NCBI GenBank assembly: GCA_002470515.1
Contig: DKML01000020.1
Location: 87,730 to 151,729, forward strand
Length of the DNA: 64,000 nt
Direction of reading: 5' to 3'
From: Proteobacteria bacterium UBA7415
GTDB taxonomy: Bacteria > Pseudomonadota > Gammaproteobacteria > Arenicellales > Arenicellaceae
A model generated the notes under the pieces. That model was not told the origin of the DNA. It ran no database searches and saw nothing but the letters and a program-made list of their open reading frames with translations. Of this stretch, positions 34,339 through 43,730 are shown in pieces. A program made the position numbers and the translations under genes. Positions within the stretch are counted from its first letter, which is position 1. The number at the start of each line of letters is the position of its first letter.

Positions 34339-34366
34339 AGTTTAATCGAGTCGACTCGATTGTCAA
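34339..34366 (-). promoter_or_regulatory. Promoter with a perfect palindromic operator in the spacer
   Basis: On the minus strand: a perfect TTGACA -35 (34366-34361), a 16-bp spacer, and TAAACT (34344-34339, 4/6 to -10). The spacer is almost entirely occupied by AATCGAGTCGACTCGATT (34361-34344), a perfect 18-nt palindrome. This is a classic layout for repressor control. It lies about 70 bp upstream of the secreted-protein start codon, in the right orientation. Confidence 0.65.
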
Positions 34367-34471
34367 ATATCAGATCAGGTCTACACTGCAAAATTGAGTA
34401 ATTTCTAAGAGTTTTCGCCACTAAGCGACTGCGCAAGGCCTACTGAATTTGAGTAAGGCTACAATAGACCC

Positions 34472-34511
34472 AAAAAAAGCCGCAAATCATCAATGCGATT
34501 TGAGGCTTTTA
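34472..34511 (-). terminator. Rho-independent terminator after cytochrome c4 gene
   Basis: On the minus strand, AAAAGCC-T-CAAATC, an 8-nt loop, GATTTG-C-GGCTTTTTTT: a 12-13-bp stem with one mismatch and a run of seven T. It lies 15 bp after the stop codon at 34526. Confidence 0.9.
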
Positions 34512-34525
34512 TTCGAGGCTAAATG

Positions 34526-35191
34526 CTAATCAGTAAACTTAAATATTTTGCTTTCTGGCGCAGTTAGTCCACCTTCTTGTTTCCCGTACCATGCCGCTAA
34601 GTCTCTAATTTCTTGAATCGAAAGGTTGTCAGCAAATCCAGCCATAATTGCATTGGTGCGTTCACCTGAACGATATTCTTTAAGTGCTTGTTCTAAGTAT
34701 GACTCATATTGGCCTGCAAGCTTAGGGTATGCGGCGTTGTCGCCGTCACCGGTTTTACCATGGCAACTAGCGCATACGGCTGAGTTAGCTTCGCCGCGAG
34801 CTGCGCTTTGGGCGTCTGTTAAACCCGGTCGAGAGTTTCCTTCCATCTCAGCAAAGAAAGCTGCTATGTCTTGCATGTCCGTGTCGCTTAAATTTGACGC
34901 TTGCGCCTGCATCGTTTTATGGGCACGTGCTTTACTTTTATAGTCCTTTAACGCCGAAACGATATAAGAAGCGTGTTGACCACCAACCATTGGAATTTCA
35001 TAAACGGGGCCAGGATTTCGTAGTCCTGGTGCGCCATGACAACCCAAGCAGGTTTGTGACAGAGCTTCGCCACGTTCAGCATCCGCCGCCAATGTGGGGC
35101 TTGTGAATGCCAACAAAAGTAGCGCACTGCTTACAACGGCGCTAAAGAAGTGATTTGCTAATGCTTTTCGTAACAAAGATTGGTTTCTCAT
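34526..35191 (-). CDS. Cytochrome c4 (dihaem c-type cytochrome)
   Basis: Periplasmic dihaem electron carrier that commonly donates electrons to cbb3-type or related terminal oxidases. Two CxxCH haem sites are present (in CLGCHG and CASCHG, about positions 48-52 and 140-144), one per half, each domain with the family's PxLxGQ motif: IPMVGGQHASYI and YPKLAGQYESYL. A signal peptide ends near TLAADAERG. The frame can begin at TTG 35197, but the ATG at 35191 is more likely (221 residues). Duplicated-domain architecture and length match cytochrome c4. Monocistronic with its own terminator. Confidence 0.95.
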   Translation of the reverse strand: MRNQSLLRKALANHFFSAVVSSALLLLAFTSPTLAADAERGEALSQTCLGCHGAPGLRNPGPVYEIPMVGGQHASYIVSALKDYKSKARAHKTMQAQASNLSDTDMQDIAAFFAEMEGNSRPGLTDAQSAARGEANSAVCASCHGKTGDGDNAAYPKLAGQYESYLEQALKEYRSGERTNAIMAGFADNLSIQEIRDLAAWYGKQEGGLTAPESKIFKFTD

Positions 35192-35197
35192 AATCAA

Positions 35198-35656
35198 CGG
35201 CTTGGAAATGAATAGATAAATGAAAGATAATTTTAATCGAAGACTAGAAAAAACTGATCCTCGAAAGTGCTTGTTACGGCTTCATAAGGCAACAAAAAAA
35301 AGGTCACGAAATACATCGACAGTCGATCGCGCCTACCGTAAAGCGCGTAGTGTATCAAATTAGGGCGACTAGTGTAATTTTAAGCTTGGTTTAGAATGAA
35401 ATAAAGTTTCAAGGCTAAACTTGGATTCCTGCACTAAATTCACAAACTTTTAAAGCTACACAGCATTAGGTGTCTGGGTGCTGTTCGCAACAAATCTCAG
35501 GAGCACTTACCGGCAAGCAAGCTTGAGTCTTGTGGCAAGTCACTGATCTAATTGCTCGGATTACCGAACATTTGGGCGGATTCGATGAATTGGCTCTATA
35601 CTATGCGCAAACGTCGGTCACTAGCCGGGAAAACCGTATTACATAAAAAAATTTTT
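35198..35656. other. Divergent intergenic region between cytochrome c4 and ppx
   Basis: About 450 bp if ppx starts at 35657. No independent gene is supported. ATCGAC-A-GTCGAT (35315-35327) is a perfect 13-nt palindrome that could be an operator for either divergent gene. A run of eight A (35293-35300) is nearby. The ppx reading frame is open from a TTG at 35552 through this region, with ATG codons at 35585 and 35603. Confidence 0.45.
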
Positions 35657-37228
35657 ATGCCTGATTCTGAAAACGCACCTACAAGCAGTGTTGACGTTAG
35701 CGCTACCGCTGACTCGAGACCGCCAATAACCGACATCCGTTTTCTGGAAAACTGCTATGCCGCAGTGGATTTGGGCTCAAATAGCTTCCATATGGTTATC
35801 TCTCAATACCAGCATGGTGAATTTATTGTTTTGGACCGTCAACGCGAAGTTGTACGTCTTGCAGGTGGTTTGGATCGGCGCAATCACTTAGACCAAGAGA
35901 CTTCCGCGCGCGCATTGCTCTGCTTAGAACGTTTTGGTCAGTTGTTGAGAGACATTCCTGCGAACAATGTCAGAGCGGTAGGTACAAATGCTCTGCGTAG
36001 ATTGCAGGCCAAAAGTGGATTTATGACTCAAGCTGAGCGCGCCTTAGGCCATAGCATTGAGATTATTGCAGGGCGAGAGGAGGCTCGACTTGTCTATCTC
36101 GGTGTGTCGAAATGGGCTGCTTATGAAGACGAAGCTCGCTTAGTCATTGATATTGGCGGTGGCAGCACCGAAATTATCGCGGGTAAAGGTGACGTAGCCC
36201 ATTGTCGCGAGAGCCTTGAGGTCGGCTGTGTGGTTTTATCGAATCAGATATTTGCAGATGGTACTCTGACCGAGAAGCGTTTCGACAAAGCGAAACTTGT
36301 GGCTAAATTGGCGATTCAACCTGTAGTGAGTCAATTTCGCTTGCAAGGATGGTCCCAGGCTATTGGCTGTTCTGGCACTATGAAAGCGATTGCCAATGTG
36401 CTCATAGCTAATGGATGGTCCAAAGATGGATTGCACAGCGACGGATTGAACCAGTTATTAGCACAGGCAATCGAAGCGGGGCATATTGATAATCTTAAGC
36501 TTGTAGGATTAACCCGAGATAGAACGCCTGTTTTTGCAGGTGGTTTGTCGATTATTCTTGCGTTGTTTGAACTTTTTGAAATCAAGGAAATGTCGGTCTC
36601 TGACATTGCATTGCGTGAGGGCGTACTTTATGACTTAGTAGGTCGAGATGCACCGCAAGATGTGCGTGACACTACGGTAAACGCAATGCTTCTAAAATGG
36701 AATGTAGATGCGGTTCACGGCGAACGCGTTCAAGACACTGCATTAAAGATGTACAGACAAGTTGCTTCGGTGTGGGATATACAAGATCACTTATTTGAAG
36801 ACATTCTTGGTTGGTCGGCGCAATTGCATGAAGTAGGCCTTTCTGTCAGTCATGATGGTTACAACAAACATGGCGCGTATCTAGTTGGAAAAGCTGATAT
36901 GGCGGGCTTTGCTCGTCGTGATCAACTGTTGTTGGCTGCGTTAATCAGCGGCCATCGCCGTAAGTTTCCACTGGGATTGTTCGAAGATTTACCATCTACG
37001 CTGGTGACGCCCGCAAAGCGAATCGCCGTAATTTTGCGTCTTGCTGTTCTGATTCACCGCGGTCGCGTTAGCCACGGTGGTGATGAAGTTAGTATAGAGG
37101 TGGATGGCAGGAATATTTCACTGAGATTCGCCGAAGGTTGGCTAGATCAGAATCCCTTAACCGAAGCTGATCTAAAGCAAGAATACTCTTGGCTCAAACA
37201 AATAGGTTTAAAGCTCTCTTTTAAGTAG
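35657..37228 (+). CDS. ppx: Exopolyphosphatase (Ppx/GppA family)
   Basis: Releases phosphate from the ends of polyphosphate; the family also includes pppGpp phosphatases. The actin-like ATPase fold shows AAVDLGSNSFHMVI (phosphate-1) and LVIDIGGGSTEII (phosphate-2), with GTNALRR between; a C-terminal HD-like helical domain contains SAQLHEVGLSVSHDGYNKHGAYL and ISGHRRK. I use the ATG at 35657 (523 residues), which leaves 33 residues before the fold; the frame opens at TTG 35552 (558) and none of the candidates has a good ribosome-binding site. It converges with ppk1, the polyphosphate-making enzyme. Confidence 0.92.
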   Translation: MPDSENAPTSSVDVSATADSRPPITDIRFLENCYAAVDLGSNSFHMVISQYQHGEFIVLDRQREVVRLAGGLDRRNHLDQETSARALLCLERFGQLLRDIPANNVRAVGTNALRRLQAKSGFMTQAERALGHSIEIIAGREEARLVYLGVSKWAAYEDEARLVIDIGGGSTEIIAGKGDVAHCRESLEVGCVVLSNQIFADGTLTEKRFDKAKLVAKLAIQPVVSQFRLQGWSQAIGCSGTMKAIANVLIANGWSKDGLHSDGLNQLLAQAIEAGHIDNLKLVGLTRDRTPVFAGGLSIILALFELFEIKEMSVSDIALREGVLYDLVGRDAPQDVRDTTVNAMLLKWNVDAVHGERVQDTALKMYRQVASVWDIQDHLFEDILGWSAQLHEVGLSVSHDGYNKHGAYLVGKADMAGFARRDQLLLAALISGHRRKFPLGLFEDLPSTLVTPAKRIAVILRLAVLIHRGRVSHGGDEVSIEVDGRNISLRFAEGWLDQNPLTEADLKQEYSWLKQIGLKLSFK

Positions 37229-37310
37229 TCCCTTAGTAGTACGGCAGAACGGGCTAATATCTTTAAGTGGTATCCGTTTAAACAAAACCTGCCTGTGTTT
37301 GGCGAATGCT

Positions 37311-39416
37311 TTACGCCGATTTAGTGTATCGGTCCAGTAAATCGTTTTGAACAGACACTGTCGCGTGTTCGTCTGCGACTCGTCGCAAGTACGAACCGTC
37401 GGGCAACAGGTCCCATGCATCCACAGTGTCATTGAGATAGTGCTCCAATTCGCTTAGGATTTTCTCTTTTAATTCGTCATCTCCAATCGGAGTACACTGC
37501 TCTATGCGGTTGCGAAGGTTGCGTGGCATTAAGTCTGCGCTGGACAAAAAGAGCTCGGGTTTCTCCGCGTTATTTTCAAAGTAGAACACCCGTTCATGCT
37601 CTAAAAAGCGACCAACAACCGATACCACCCGAATGTTGTGCGACACACCTTCAACGCCCGGGACTAAACAACAGATTCCACGAACGATCAGATCTATCTT
37701 TACACCTGCCTCGGAAGCTCGATACAACGCTTTCACAATGCTCGGGCTGCTCAGGCCGTTTACTTTGGCTATTACTCGAGCAGGTTTGCCGGCCAGCGCA
37801 TTCTGAACCTCTCTATTAAGTTTTTCGATCACCATGTCGCTAATACCGACTGGTGATTGATATAGCCGCTCCAAGTTCGGATTAGGGCCCTGTGTGGTTA
37901 GCTGCATAAAGATTTCATGTACGTCTTGGGTCACGTAAGAATCGGCAGTGATAAGACCGTAATCGGTGTAGACCTTGGTGTTGCCTTGGTGGTAATTACC
38001 CGTACCCAGGTGCACGTATCTCTTGAGTTTGCCAGATTCTCGCCTTACGACCATCAACATTTTTGCATGCGTCTTTTTGCCAACCATACCGTACACCACG
38101 TGCGCTCCAGCGGCCTGAAGACGTTCTGCTGTGGTTAAGTTGTTTTGCTCATCAAATCGCGCCATTAATTCAATTATGGCGGTAACTTCTTTGCCTGAAC
38201 GGGCAGCCGACGCCAAATGTTCTACCAAAATAGATTCCGACCCTGTTCGATACAAGGTTTGCTTTATGGCTAAAACGTCCGGATCGCTTGCCGCTTGCTT
38301 TAAGAAATCAACAACGGGCGCAAATGACTGAAATGGGTGATGCAGCAGTAAGTCGTTTTTGCTGACAAGATCAAAAATGTTTGGTTGATGAATTGCCTCG
38401 CTCGGAATAGCTGGCGTAAACCCTTTGTATTTTAGTTCTGGTCGGTTGACTAAGTCCGGTAGCGCAATGAGTCGATTTAAATTTACTGGGCCATCAACTT
38501 GGTAAATGTATTCATCACTCAATTGAAAGCGGTCTTTGAGTACCTTAATAATCCGCTTTGGGCAATTTTGAGACACCTCTAAGCGTACCGCATCCCCATA
38601 AAGACGAGAAGGAAGTTCGCCTTGCAGTGTTCTAGCCAAATCCTCAACTTCTTCTAAGTCTACGTAGAGATCGCTGTTGCGAGTGATTCTGAATTGGTAG
38701 CAGCCCTTGACTTCAATGTTTGCAAAAAGTCGGTCTATGTTCGCATGGATAATAGAGGACAAATAAACGTATTCGTATTCGGAGTCACACAGCTCCTCAG
38801 GGAGTCTTACAAAGCGAGGCAAGGCACGCGGCGCTGGAACAACGGCAATGTTGTGCGCTTCATCTCTATCAGGGTCATGTAGATCAACAACAATACTCAA
38901 ACCTTTGTTGATTGTTAGAGGGAACGGATGCGTTGAGTCGAGGCGTATTGCGGTAAGAATAGGAAGTACTTCTCGCTTAAAATATTGTTTGAGCCATTTA
39001 CGCTGTGCCGGGTTCCAGTCTCTAATTAGAGAAAACTTAATTCCCTGCTCGCTCATTTGCTTTAGAACTACAGTGTTAAGGGTGTCGTACTGTAGTTTTA
39101 CCAATTTATGGACTTGTGCGCTAATTGCTTCGAGCACAGAGGTTGGCCCCATTCCATCTGGTGTTTCAGATCCAACGTTAATAGTCTCTTTTGCCTTTAA
39201 TCCGGACACACGAATTTCGAAGAACTCATCAAGATTGGAGCTGAATATGCACAGAAACTTAAGTTTTTCGAGCAGAGGCACGTCTTCACGTAGCGCCATA
39301 TTTAATACGCGCTCGTGAAATGCCAACAGACTAAGCTCCGGATGTAAAAACATCGAAGCCGGGTATTCTCTGTCACTGTCTAGAACAGCTGGTTCAAGGT
39401 TTTCGTTACTGCTCAT
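37311..39416 (-). CDS. ppk1: Polyphosphate kinase 1
   Basis: Reversibly polymerises the gamma-phosphate of ATP into inorganic polyphosphate; membrane-associated in E. coli. The 701 residues match Ppk1. The N-terminal domain starts LSLLAFHERVLNMALREDVPLLEKLKF with SNLDEFFEIRV; the head domain precedes catalytic domains C1 and C2. The phosphorylated His is His450 (GKKTHAKMLMV), near E. coli His435; LYRTGSESILVEHL and GTGNYHQGNTKVYTDYG are further signatures. AGGAA lies before the ATG at 39414-39416. Convergent with ppx, 82 bp apart, instead of the ppk-ppx operon of E. coli. Confidence 0.97.
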   Translation of the reverse strand: MSSNENLEPAVLDSDREYPASMFLHPELSLLAFHERVLNMALREDVPLLEKLKFLCIFSSNLDEFFEIRVSGLKAKETINVGSETPDGMGPTSVLEAISAQVHKLVKLQYDTLNTVVLKQMSEQGIKFSLIRDWNPAQRKWLKQYFKREVLPILTAIRLDSTHPFPLTINKGLSIVVDLHDPDRDEAHNIAVVPAPRALPRFVRLPEELCDSEYEYVYLSSIIHANIDRLFANIEVKGCYQFRITRNSDLYVDLEEVEDLARTLQGELPSRLYGDAVRLEVSQNCPKRIIKVLKDRFQLSDEYIYQVDGPVNLNRLIALPDLVNRPELKYKGFTPAIPSEAIHQPNIFDLVSKNDLLLHHPFQSFAPVVDFLKQAASDPDVLAIKQTLYRTGSESILVEHLASAARSGKEVTAIIELMARFDEQNNLTTAERLQAAGAHVVYGMVGKKTHAKMLMVVRRESGKLKRYVHLGTGNYHQGNTKVYTDYGLITADSYVTQDVHEIFMQLTTQGPNPNLERLYQSPVGISDMVIEKLNREVQNALAGKPARVIAKVNGLSSPSIVKALYRASEAGVKIDLIVRGICCLVPGVEGVSHNIRVVSVVGRFLEHERVFYFENNAEKPELFLSSADLMPRNLRNRIEQCTPIGDDELKEKILSELEHYLNDTVDAWDLLPDGSYLRRVADEHATVSVQNDLLDRYTKSA

Positions 39417-40085
39417 TTTTTCCTGAGTATTTGGTTAGACGCTGTCGGTATTTCAAATCACGCAACCAGTCAATTTATTGGTCAATTGGATGTATTAGAA
39501 AGCGGTGTCGGTTTAGCGCTTGCTTATCGTGCTCTGGTAATGCTCCGCGCGTTGTTTTAGTGCTTTTCACTCGAATGGCGCCCAGCAAAGAATGTACCGT
39601 CAAACATGGACGTCCAATATTACAGAGTAATGACGATACATGTTAAGTATTTATTTGAGTAAACGCATTGAAGTTATTGATTTTAAGCAATTTTCGGCCT
39701 GTCTAAGTCACGTGATTGTCGACTTTATAGAACGATGGTGATAGATTCTGCCTAGAAGCGTGGTTGATTAGGCGTTTCACGAGACTTTCCACTGACACCT
39801 TAGTAGTTCGTTCCGGGCACCGTTGCCCAACGCGAATTTGAAACCGTCTGTCTCTGTATTTTCTATAGTTAGAATAAGCATTTATTCTTTGATGGAGCAC
39901 TTTGACTTTTTGGTCTCCCTCTTTGAGCAGTTAGTGTGCGTACTAATTCTGAAAAAAGCGAAAGGACGTTATGCAAGCCACCAACTAAACAAGCGTTTAT
40001 CACACGCAAAATTGATGCGGAGAAGCATCAGTAAGGCGTAAAAACTTATCATTAGTCTAACGACGTAACCACTGCAATCAAGCAA
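39417..40085. other. 669-bp region without a supported gene
   Basis: The longest gene-free stretch of the window, between ppk1 (leftward) and the second DAHP synthase (rightward). All open frames are short (at most 72 codons) and none resembles a known protein. A frame of about 46 codons without ATG near 39424-39560 and a 33-codon ATG frame at 39640-39741 can be read but have no ribosome-binding site or recognisable features. It must contain the promoters of both flanking genes; no consensus promoter stands out. A degraded gene or small RNA cannot be excluded. Confidence 0.5.
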
Positions 40086-41150
40086 ATGAAACTCACCGAC
40101 GATTTAAGAATAGCAGCGACCAAAGAACTTGTTTCCCCAGCCATAATTCACGAACAATTTCCATTGACGGAGACAGCCGCTGAAACAACAGCTGCAGCTC
40201 GCAGTGAAATAGAGAAAATCATGCAGGGTAGAGATGATCGCATGGTGGTTATTGTTGGGCCTTGCTCAATCCATGACCCAAAGTCAGCCTTAGAATATGC
40301 GGATCGTCTAGCAGGACTCAAAAAGGAATTGGCGGGAGAGTTGCAGTTGGTTATGAGAGTGTATTTTGAAAAGCCTCGAACTACAGTGGGTTGGAAAGGG
40401 TTGATCAACGATCCTGACCTTAATGACAGTTATCAGGTTAATAAAGGCTTGGGTATTGCGAGGCAATTGCTGTTATCGATTAATGAGCTGGGCGTACCAG
40501 CTGGCTGTGAATACCTTGACCTAATTACCCCGCAATATACTGGCGACATCGTTTCGTGGGGGGCTATTGGTGCGCGCACTACAGAGAGTCAATGTCACCG
40601 AGAGCTGGCATCAGGTTTGTCTTGTCCAGTAGGATTTAAAAATGGCACCAACGGCAACCTAAAGATTGCCGTAGATGCGATAGGAGCAGCAGGACACCCG
40701 CATCACTTTTTGTCGGTAACCAAAGAAGGGCGCACAGCTATCGTTGCAAGTAAGGGTAATGAGTTTTCTCATATTATTTTGCGCGGCGGGTCAGGATCGC
40801 CTAACTACTCTCCAGATCATATTGACGAGGCCGCAAGGATGTTGAATGACGCAGACCTGCGACCCAATATTATGGTCGATTTCAGTCACGCGAATAGCTA
40901 TAAAACGCCATCTCGTCAACGCGAAGTCTGTGACAGCGTAAGTGAACAAGTAAAATCCGGTGAATCCCGTGTCTTTGGCGTCATGATTGAATCTCATTTG
41001 GTTGAAGGAAGCCAAAAAGTTGTACCTGGCCAGCCGCTTACCTACGGCCAAAGTATTACAGACGGGTGCATTGGGTGGGAAGAGACGCAAGAACTATGCC
41101 GCCAACTAGCCGATGCTGTTAAAGCGCGTCGCGCTCGCAAAGCAGCATAG
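40086..41150 (+). CDS. 3-deoxy-7-phosphoheptulonate (DAHP) synthase, class I, copy 2
   Basis: Second class I DAHP synthase, 354 residues, clearly paralogous to the one at 27787. Metal ligands are again present: Cys in IVGPCSIHD, His in DFSHANSYK, Glu in MIESHLVEG and Asp in SITDGCIGW. KPRTTVGWKGLINDPDL and GARTTESQCHRELASGLSCPVGFKNGT are the active-site segments. The ending LADAVKARRARKAA resembles the E. coli AroG C-terminus. Two isoenzymes normally differ in feedback inhibition; I cannot assign the effector. AroE, aroB and aroQ lie a few hundred to 2,500 bp downstream on the same strand. Confidence 0.95.
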   Translation: MKLTDDLRIAATKELVSPAIIHEQFPLTETAAETTAAARSEIEKIMQGRDDRMVVIVGPCSIHDPKSALEYADRLAGLKKELAGELQLVMRVYFEKPRTTVGWKGLINDPDLNDSYQVNKGLGIARQLLLSINELGVPAGCEYLDLITPQYTGDIVSWGAIGARTTESQCHRELASGLSCPVGFKNGTNGNLKIAVDAIGAAGHPHHFLSVTKEGRTAIVASKGNEFSHIILRGGSGSPNYSPDHIDEAARMLNDADLRPNIMVDFSHANSYKTPSRQREVCDSVSEQVKSGESRVFGVMIESHLVEGSQKVVPGQPLTYGQSITDGCIGWEETQELCRQLADAVKARRARKAA

Positions 41151-41499
41151 TTCTGTCGTTCAGAAACCAGAGGTAATGCTAGAACGTGTTGTTGGCAAGG
41201 CTTTGAGTCGGTGCGTCGAATGAGTCGCTCTGGTATGCGCCTACACCAATCTCGCAAGTTGGGTTACAATGATTTTATTGAAGTTGATGTTCTAATAAGA
41301 AGGCATGTTGATTTCGGCAGGTTCGGCCTAGAGTAGACCGGTCGTAGATACATGTTAGACTATTGACGAACCGCAGCTGTATTGGCAAGTTTTAGGTTTG
41401 ATACGCCTAAGGTATGAAAGTTAAATGTGCCATGTACAACGGCGGTTATGTAAGAAGGTCATCGCAACTTATGCTTAGGAATTACATTCGGAATCTAAT
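41151..41499. other. 349-bp intergenic region between DAHP synthase and aroE
   Basis: No coding region is supported. TTGACG at 41363-41368 is a good -35 hexamer, but nothing resembling a -10 follows at 16-18 bp. No terminator is evident after the DAHP synthase gene, so readthrough into aroE is possible. Confidence 0.45.
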
Positions 41500-42360
41500 T
41501 TGAAACGATTTGCGCTTTTAGGAAACCCGCTCGGCCATAGTCTTAGCCCCGCTTTACATAAAGCGATTTATCGTCAATTGGAAATAGACGATGCATCCTA
41601 CCGTGCGATCGAACTGGACTCCGATAAGCTCAAGGGATTCTTTGCTGGCTTTAGAGTCGGTGGTTTCGATGGTATCAATATCACCATTCCGCATAAATCG
41701 GATGTAATCGAGCTGCTTGATGAAGTTGACGCTAAAGCCAGGCTCATAAATGCAGTCAACTGCATTCATCGTAAAGGCAATGTACTAACTGGCTACAACA
41801 CGGACATGTTGGGCTTTAGTCACTCGTTTCGAAACCATGGCGGTCAGATCGAGGGTAATAATTTTGCGATGTTCGGTGCTGGTGGGTCAGCGCTCGCAGT
41901 AGGGGCAGTGCTTGCTGAGGGTGGAGCAAAGTCGGTCTCGATTGTTAATCGCACACCAGAACGGTCGGAGCGACTGAAAGAAGTAATTACTGAGTTAAAT
42001 GACGAAGTTAACGTTAAAATTTGTGATGAAGACGCCTTAGCACAATCAAAGACGAAGCTACATTGTTTAATCAATACTACGTCTTTAGGGATGCACCCGG
42101 AAGTAAATTTCAGCCCGGTTAAAGATCTATCTTCAATCATTGATGATGCAACAATAGTGTTTGATCTGGTTTACAACCCAGCTCAAACAAAGCTGTTGGC
42201 AGATGCCGAAAAAATTGGTGCGCCGATTGTTAACGGTATAGAAATGCTTATTGCCCAAGCTGTTTATTCTGTCGAAATTTGGATGGGCGGTAATGTAGTT
42301 CAACATATCGACATGAATTGCTTGGTCAAAGAGCTCGAAAAGATACTCGGACATAAGTAA
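41500..42360 (+). CDS. aroE: Shikimate dehydrogenase (NADP+)
   Basis: Reduces 3-dehydroshikimate to shikimate with NADPH. The 286 residues match AroE. Substrate-binding motif GNPLGHSLSPALHKAIY near the N-terminus, catalytic Lys in NITIPHKSDVI, Asn/Asp in NTDMLGF, and the Rossmann motif MFGAGGSALAVGAVLAEGGA. The start is a TTG at 41500: it places KRFALLGNPLGHS exactly where other AroE proteins begin, and there is no nearby in-frame ATG. A rare start codon implies modest translation. Part of a shikimate set with aroB and aroQ downstream. Confidence 0.94.
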   Translation: MKRFALLGNPLGHSLSPALHKAIYRQLEIDDASYRAIELDSDKLKGFFAGFRVGGFDGINITIPHKSDVIELLDEVDAKARLINAVNCIHRKGNVLTGYNTDMLGFSHSFRNHGGQIEGNNFAMFGAGGSALAVGAVLAEGGAKSVSIVNRTPERSERLKEVITELNDEVNVKICDEDALAQSKTKLHCLINTTSLGMHPEVNFSPVKDLSSIIDDATIVFDLVYNPAQTKLLADAEKIGAPIVNGIEMLIAQAVYSVEIWMGGNVVQHIDMNCLVKELEKILGHK

Positions 42361-42586
42361 ACGCCTAGATAGCTTTAGTCTTGATGGTTTTTAGGCTTCG
42401 CTTTTCTCTTTCTCTGACGAGCTCTCTACCTCTAATGTCCAGGTAATCTCGCATCTCATGAATAGCAATCACAATTTATACCTAAACATTGGCTATGTTT
42501 TGTAGTCAGCTCTGTTTTGCAGGGCGCTCTTGCGGCATAATCGCAGGCCTAAACCCCACAGCCACAAGCGCTAACCCCATTCTGCA

Positions 42587-43666
42587 ATGCAATCAGTCAC
42601 GCTTTCCCTTGGCGAAAATTCATATTCGATCGATGTCGCCCACGGTCTTAGAAATCAACTATCGGTTCTTTTAGCGCCCTATAACAAGGGACAACAGTGG
42701 GTTGTTCTTACGCAACAAGCAATATTGGATCATTATGCTCCTATATTGAATGAGCTAGCTGCCCAAGGCTACCGACTTAAAGTGATTGTTGTTCCTGGCG
42801 ATGAGTCAGCCAAGCATATTAGCGTAGCGGAGAATGTTTGGACTCAAATGGTCGAAGCTGGATGCGATCGCTCCTCTGTACTATTGGCTATGGGCGGGGG
42901 TGTTGTAGGCGACTTGGGCGGATTTGTAGCCGCTACGTACATGCGTGGGATACCGTTTATTCAATTGCCAACGACGTTGCTGGCGATGATCGATTCGGCC
43001 ATTGGTGGCAAGACAGCTGTAAATCTTGCTGCGGGTAAGAATTTGGTCGGTGCTATATACCAACCAAAGGCGGTTTTGGTTGATCCCGAATTCCTAACGA
43101 CCTTGCCTCGTCGAAACGTGATTTCGTCTTTGGCCGAAGCTATAAAGTACGGTTTTATTAGAGATTCCAGTATTTTTGATGCTATTGAGGGCAATTACGA
43201 AGCCTTGGCGAGCATGTCCGATACACGCTTATTGAACGAAATAATTTTCAAGAGTTGTGCGATCAAAGCGCAAGTCGTCTCGAACGATGAATTTGAGAAT
43301 GGTGAGCGCCGCTTGCTCAATTATGGCCATACTATTGGTCATGCGTTTGAAACTATTCAGTCCTACGCCGGCATCTATCATGGTGAAGCGGTGTTGTACG
43401 GAATGAAGTGTGCGAACTTTATTTCTCATCGCAAAGGCTTACTTTCTGATGCAGCGTTCGAACGAGCTCAAATCGTTCTGAATCGCTTTGAATTGCCGGA
43501 GTTATCAAATGTGACTGAACAAAGGGTTCTCGATATTGTGTCGCACGACAAAAAGTTTATTAACGGCAAACTTAATTTTATCCTGATCGATAATATTGGT
43601 AACGGCATCGTGTCTACAGATGTTAGTACCGAAGATATCGTTGCTAGTTTAGTGGCCGTCGCGTAG
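42587..43666 (+). CDS. aroB: 3-dehydroquinate synthase
   Basis: NAD- and metal-dependent cyclisation of DAHP to 3-dehydroquinate, the second shikimate step. The 359 residues match AroB. NAD-binding and active-site motifs: VVPGDESAKH, MGGGVVGDLGGFVAATYMRGIPF, QLPTTLLAMIDSAIGGKTAVN, and zinc ligands in EAIKYGFI, LNYGHTIGHAFE and YHGEAVLYGM. The ATG at 42587 has no visible ribosome-binding site. Usual partner aroK is absent; aroE lies 226 bp upstream and aroQ 64 bp downstream. Confidence 0.96.
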   Translation: MQSVTLSLGENSYSIDVAHGLRNQLSVLLAPYNKGQQWVVLTQQAILDHYAPILNELAAQGYRLKVIVVPGDESAKHISVAENVWTQMVEAGCDRSSVLLAMGGGVVGDLGGFVAATYMRGIPFIQLPTTLLAMIDSAIGGKTAVNLAAGKNLVGAIYQPKAVLVDPEFLTTLPRRNVISSLAEAIKYGFIRDSSIFDAIEGNYEALASMSDTRLLNEIIFKSCAIKAQVVSNDEFENGERRLLNYGHTIGHAFETIQSYAGIYHGEAVLYGMKCANFISHRKGLLSDAAFERAQIVLNRFELPELSNVTEQRVLDIVSHDKKFINGKLNFILIDNIGNGIVSTDVSTEDIVASLVAVA

Positions 43667-43730
43667 TGCGACAGTTCAATTAAAATTGGTTTTCATTAGC
43701 TTGTAAGCAGTCAACGAGGAAGGAGTATTC

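Noticed and set aside
39823..40041. 72-codon plus-strand frame
   Set aside because: No ribosome-binding site, no similarity I recognise, and unusual composition; not supported as a gene.
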